Assembly: GCF_008868125.1 (NCBI RefSeq)
Contig: NZ_WAAQ01000001.1
Coordinates: forward strand, 2,163,736 to 2,227,735
Direction: 5' to 3'
From: Microbacterium maritypicum
GTDB lineage: Bacteria > Actinomycetota > Actinomycetes > Actinomycetales > Microbacteriaceae
DNA: 64,000 bases
The notes under the pieces are model-generated. The model was not told where the DNA came from. It saw nothing but the letters and a program-made list of their open reading frames with translations, and ran no database searches. A program made the translations under genes and the position numbers. This document shows positions 61,937-64,000 of this stretch, in pieces. Position 1 is the first letter of the stretch. Each line of letters starts with the position of its first letter.

Positions 61937-63867
61937 TACGCCTCCGGGTCCGAGTCTTCGACCTCGTCTTCGCCGAGAAGCTCGCGCACCTCGTCTTCGA
62001 CTGTCGGGTCCGCTTCCGCAGACGCGTCGTCGTCGGAAGCGCTCTCCTCTTCGACATCCGACTCTTCCTCTGCACCCTCAGGAGCGAGATCGTCAGAGGT
62101 CGCCGCGGCGACGCTCTGTGCGCCGTCCTCGTCGTCCGGGAACTCGCCTTCGATGAGGCTATCTTCGATGAAGATCTCCTCGTCGCCGGCTTCATCGACG
62201 CCCAGCGCCTCGGCGGCCACCTCGGCGCGATGAGCCCAGAACTCCGCCTCGTCCGTGCGTCCGAGATCTTCGAGGACAGCGGCACGAGCGGCGAACAGAG
62301 CCGGGCTCCATTCGAATGCGCGATCGGGGTCGAGCTCGGGGATCTCGAGCTCGCCCAGTGCGAGTTCGAGATCGCCCTGGTCGAGGCGAGCGCCCGACAT
62401 CGCGATCGCCAGCGCGACGCGGACAGGCGTGTCGAGCGCGGAGCGATCGACGGCTCGTCCGGTCTCGAGAGCACGGTCGGAACGACCGATGCCGCGCTCG
62501 CTGTCGACCATCAGAGCGATCTGATCGTCCTTGCCCGAGATACGACGGTAGGTGCGCAGCTCGCGCAGAGCGAGGGCGAAGTCCCCCGTGGCGTATGCGG
62601 TGATGCCGAGAGTCTCCCGGACGATCGCGATACGGCCGGCACGTCGCGACGCAGCCAGCGCGTGTTCGTGAGCCAGTGCGGGGTCCTCGTCGATGAGGCG
62701 GGAGGCCATCGCCAGGTGACGGGCGACGTGCTCGGCGTTCTCCTTGCTCAGAGTCTTCAGCTCGTTGCGAGCTGCCCCGTTGAGGTCACGTGCCGTGACG
62801 TCATCGGGGATCTGCGGCTCATCGAACCGCGGACGCTCGTTGGCCGCCTGAGCCGGACGCTCCCTACCCGCTCCCCCACGCTGCGGGAAGGACCGGGACT
62901 TGTCGCGGTCGCCGCCTTCGCGGCGAGGGGCTGCGCCGTCACGGTTGTAGCCGCCCTCGCGGCGCGGAGCTGCGCCGTCCCGGTTGTAGCCACCCTCGCG
63001 GCGCGGAGCTGCGCCGTCACGGTTGTACCCGCCTTCGCGACGGGGAGCTGCGCCGTCACGGTTGTAGCCGCCGCCCTCGCGGCGCGGAGCTGCACCGTCA
63101 CGGTTGTAGCCACCCTCGCGACGGGGAGCTGCGCCGTCACGGTTGTAGCCGCCTTCGCGGCGCGGGGCACCACCGTCACGGTTGTACCCGCCTTCGCGGC
63201 GTGGGGCACCACCGTCACGGTTGTAGCCGCCTTCGCGGCGCGGGGCACCACCATCACGGTTGTACCCGCCCTCGCGACGGGGAGCTGCACCATCACGGTT
63301 ATAGCCACCCTCGCGACGGGGAGCTGCACCATCACGGTTATAGCCACCCTCGCGGCGGGGAGCACCACCATCACGGTTGTAGCCGCCCTCGCGGCGCGGG
63401 GCACCACCATCACGGTTGTACCCGCCACCCTCGCGACGCGGAGCTGCACCGTCACGGTTGTAGCCGCCCTCGCGGCGCGGGGCACCACCATCACGGTTGT
63501 ACCCGCCACCCTCGCGGCGCGGAGCACCACCATCACGGTTGTAGCCACCTTCACGGCGCGGAGCACCACCATCACGGTTGTACCCGCCACCCTCGCGACG
63601 GGGAGCCGCGCCGTCACGGTTGTAGCCACCTTCACGACGGGGAGCTGCGCCGTCCCGGTTGTAGCCACCCTCGCGACGGGGAGCTGCGCCGTCCCGGTTG
63701 TAGCCACCCTCACGGCGCGGAGCACCACCATCACGGTTGTACCCGCCACCCTCACGGCGCGGAGCTGCGGCGTCTCGGCTGTTGCCGGAGCGTCCGCCAG
63801 AAGCCCGGTTCCCGCGCGATCCACTGTCGTCGTTGCGACGCGGACGGCGCTCTTCCTCTTCTGGCAT
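61936..63867 (-). CDS. Repeat protein with 21 RREGGYNRDG units and helical C-terminal domain
   Basis: The 643-residue protein starts MPEEEERRPRRNDDSGSRGN. Residues of about 33-330 are a low-complexity array: 21 copies of RREGG(G)YNRDG(A/G)AP, 13 residues each (14 where an extra glycine is present), rich in arginine, glycine, tyrosine and asparagine. This resembles RGG/RGY RNA-binding regions that drive condensate formation. After a linker ending SFPQRGGAGRERP, residues of about 360-560 form TPR-like helical pairs (HLAMASRLIDEDPALAHEHA, YATGDFALALRELRTYRRIS, DRAFEWSPALFAARAAVLED). The tail is highly acidic. It lies directly after the 5S rRNA gene and terminator. The role is inferred as RNA-linked, with no direct proof. 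Confidence 0.8.
   Translation of the reverse strand: MPEEEERRPRRNDDSGSRGNRASGGRSGNSRDAAAPRREGGGYNRDGGAPRREGGYNRDGAAPRREGGYNRDGAAPRREGGYNRDGAAPRREGGGYNRDGGAPRREGGYNRDGGAPRREGGGYNRDGGAPRREGGYNRDGAAPRREGGGYNRDGGAPRREGGYNRDGGAPRREGGYNRDGAAPRREGGYNRDGAAPRREGGYNRDGGAPRREGGYNRDGGAPRREGGYNRDGGAPRREGGYNRDGAAPRREGGYNRDGAAPRREGGGYNRDGAAPRREGGYNRDGAAPRREGGYNRDGAAPRREGGYNRDGAAPRREGGDRDKSRSFPQRGGAGRERPAQAANERPRFDEPQIPDDVTARDLNGAARNELKTLSKENAEHVARHLAMASRLIDEDPALAHEHALAASRRAGRIAIVRETLGITAYATGDFALALRELRTYRRISGKDDQIALMVDSERGIGRSDRALETGRAVDRSALDTPVRVALAIAMSGARLDQGDLELALGELEIPELDPDRAFEWSPALFAARAAVLEDLGRTDEAEFWAHRAEVAAEALGVDEAGDEEIFIEDSLIEGEFPDDEDGAQSVAAATSDDLAPEGAEEESDVEEESASDDDASAEADPTVEDEVRELLGEDEVEDSDPEA
62916..63765 (-). 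repeat. 39/42-bp tandem coding repeats of the RREGGYNRDG protein
   Basis: Twenty-one YNRDG units are encoded, most of 39 bp, and about five of 42 bp with an extra glycine codon. The repeats keep the same amino acids while silent positions vary (for example CGGTTGTA and CGGTTATA on the plus strand), so the protein sequence seems to be under selection while DNA varies. The array is also a slippage and recombination hot spot. Confidence 0.92.
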
Positions 63868-63896
63868 GATGCTCCCTGTTCTCTTCGTTTAAACGC

Positions 63897-63928
63897 AAAA
63901 TGGCCACCCAACGATGGGTGGCCATTTT
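63897..63928. terminator. rRNA operon terminator (bidirectional)
   Basis: AAAATGGCCACCCA (63897-63910) pairs perfectly with TGGGTGGCCATTTT (63915-63928), loop ACGA. It follows the 5S rRNA 3' end on the minus strand by about 10 nt and ends in a T-run on both strands. Only 30 nt separate it from the next start codon (63867), with TTTAAA as the only -10-like sequence. Confidence 0.88.
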
Positions 63929-63938
63929 GACTAAAAGG

Positions 63939-64000
63939 AGTCCGGCGGTGTCCTACTCTCCCACAGGGTCCCCCCTGCAGTACCATCGGCGCTGTGAGGC
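63939..64000 (-). rRNA. rrf: 5S ribosomal RNA, 3' part
   Basis: The minus strand shows the 3' part of a 5S rRNA, with GCGCCGATGGTACTGC and the conserved GTGGGAGAGTAGGACACC. The 5' part lies beyond the window, and the 3' end is placed at about 63939 from similarity (plus or minus a few bases). An rRNA operon on the minus strand must therefore begin outside the window on the right. Confidence 0.92.

Noticed and set aside
61936..63867. The 21-unit array read as a CRISPR array
   Set aside because: The units are 39-42 bp without unrelated spacers, lie in one frame, and code RREGGYNRDG; they are protein repeats.
62230..63930. Long plus-strand frame of about 566 codons (TVVATLAARS-like repeats)
   Set aside because: This is the antisense shadow of the repeat protein; third-position GC and the helical C-terminal domain support the minus strand.

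Overview
The window is high-GC DNA with very dense gene packing: many 1-, 4- and 8-nt overlaps, GTG starts and several apparent leaderless starts. The gene content is that of an actinobacterium of the Microbacteriaceae, most likely Microbacterium or a close relative. This rests on the ImuA/ImuB/DnaE2 cassette, DUF222-HNH nuclease, RskA-type anti-sigma factor, class F sortase, LAxTG-type sorting signal, ParA-ScpA-ScpB-RluB-TyrA-Cmk-Der order, and TlyA-NadK-RecN-PyrG order. The genus is inferred, not proven.

Layout. 0-3.1 kb (minus): the end of a type III polyketide synthase/methyltransferase operon, a CYTH protein, a small conserved protein and a prepilin peptidase. 3.2-9.0 kb (plus): the SOS mutagenesis cassette imuA-imuB-dnaE2 behind a LexA-like box. 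9.0-14.5 kb: a DUF2255 protein, a TetR regulator divergent from an MFS exporter/amidohydrolase pair (with a tandem 17-bp operator-like repeat), and a GntR regulator. 14.5-16.5 kb: leuA behind a leucine leader peptide and attenuator. 16.5-23.1 kb: a membrane protein, a HerA-like ATPase, a response regulator with a degenerate sensor partner, a GAP-family protein and a carboxylesterase.

23.1-29.4 kb is a cell-surface module. A secreted five-repeat DUF11 protein with a LATTG sorting signal converges on an operon encoding a DUF4397 membrane protein, a class F sortase, an ECF sigma factor and its RskA anti-sigma factor. 29.4-38.2 kb holds an accessory-looking set (anion transporter, leucyl aminopeptidase, MFS exporter, SHOCT protein, AI-2E-family permease, cardiolipin synthase, GAP protein) ending at a tRNA-Pro(GGG). 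38.4-42.6 kb carries short genes: two unknown proteins, a lysoplasmalogenase-like protein, an S4 RNA-binding protein, a DUF222-HNH nuclease with an almost perfect LexA box, and a NUDIX-NYN fusion.

42.7-61.9 kb (all minus) is housekeeping: der, cmk, tyrA, rluB, scpB, scpA, parA, then xerD, a NUDIX hydrolase, pyrG, recN, nadK, tlyA and a HAD phosphatase. Between xerD and parA sits a four-gene lipoprotein/adaptor/ABC transporter operon. The right end has a 643-residue protein with 21 tandem copies of an arginine-glycine-tyrosine repeat, directly downstream of the 5S rRNA gene and its terminator.

A recurring feature is a TANNNT box exactly 6 nt before a start codon. Ten starts show it (2569-, 3089-, 9404-, 14585+, 18405+, 38473+, 38680+, 39186+, 40289+, 60846-), which points to leaderless transcription and was used to choose starts. 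Product names rest on motif recognition in the translated sequence. No database search was possible.
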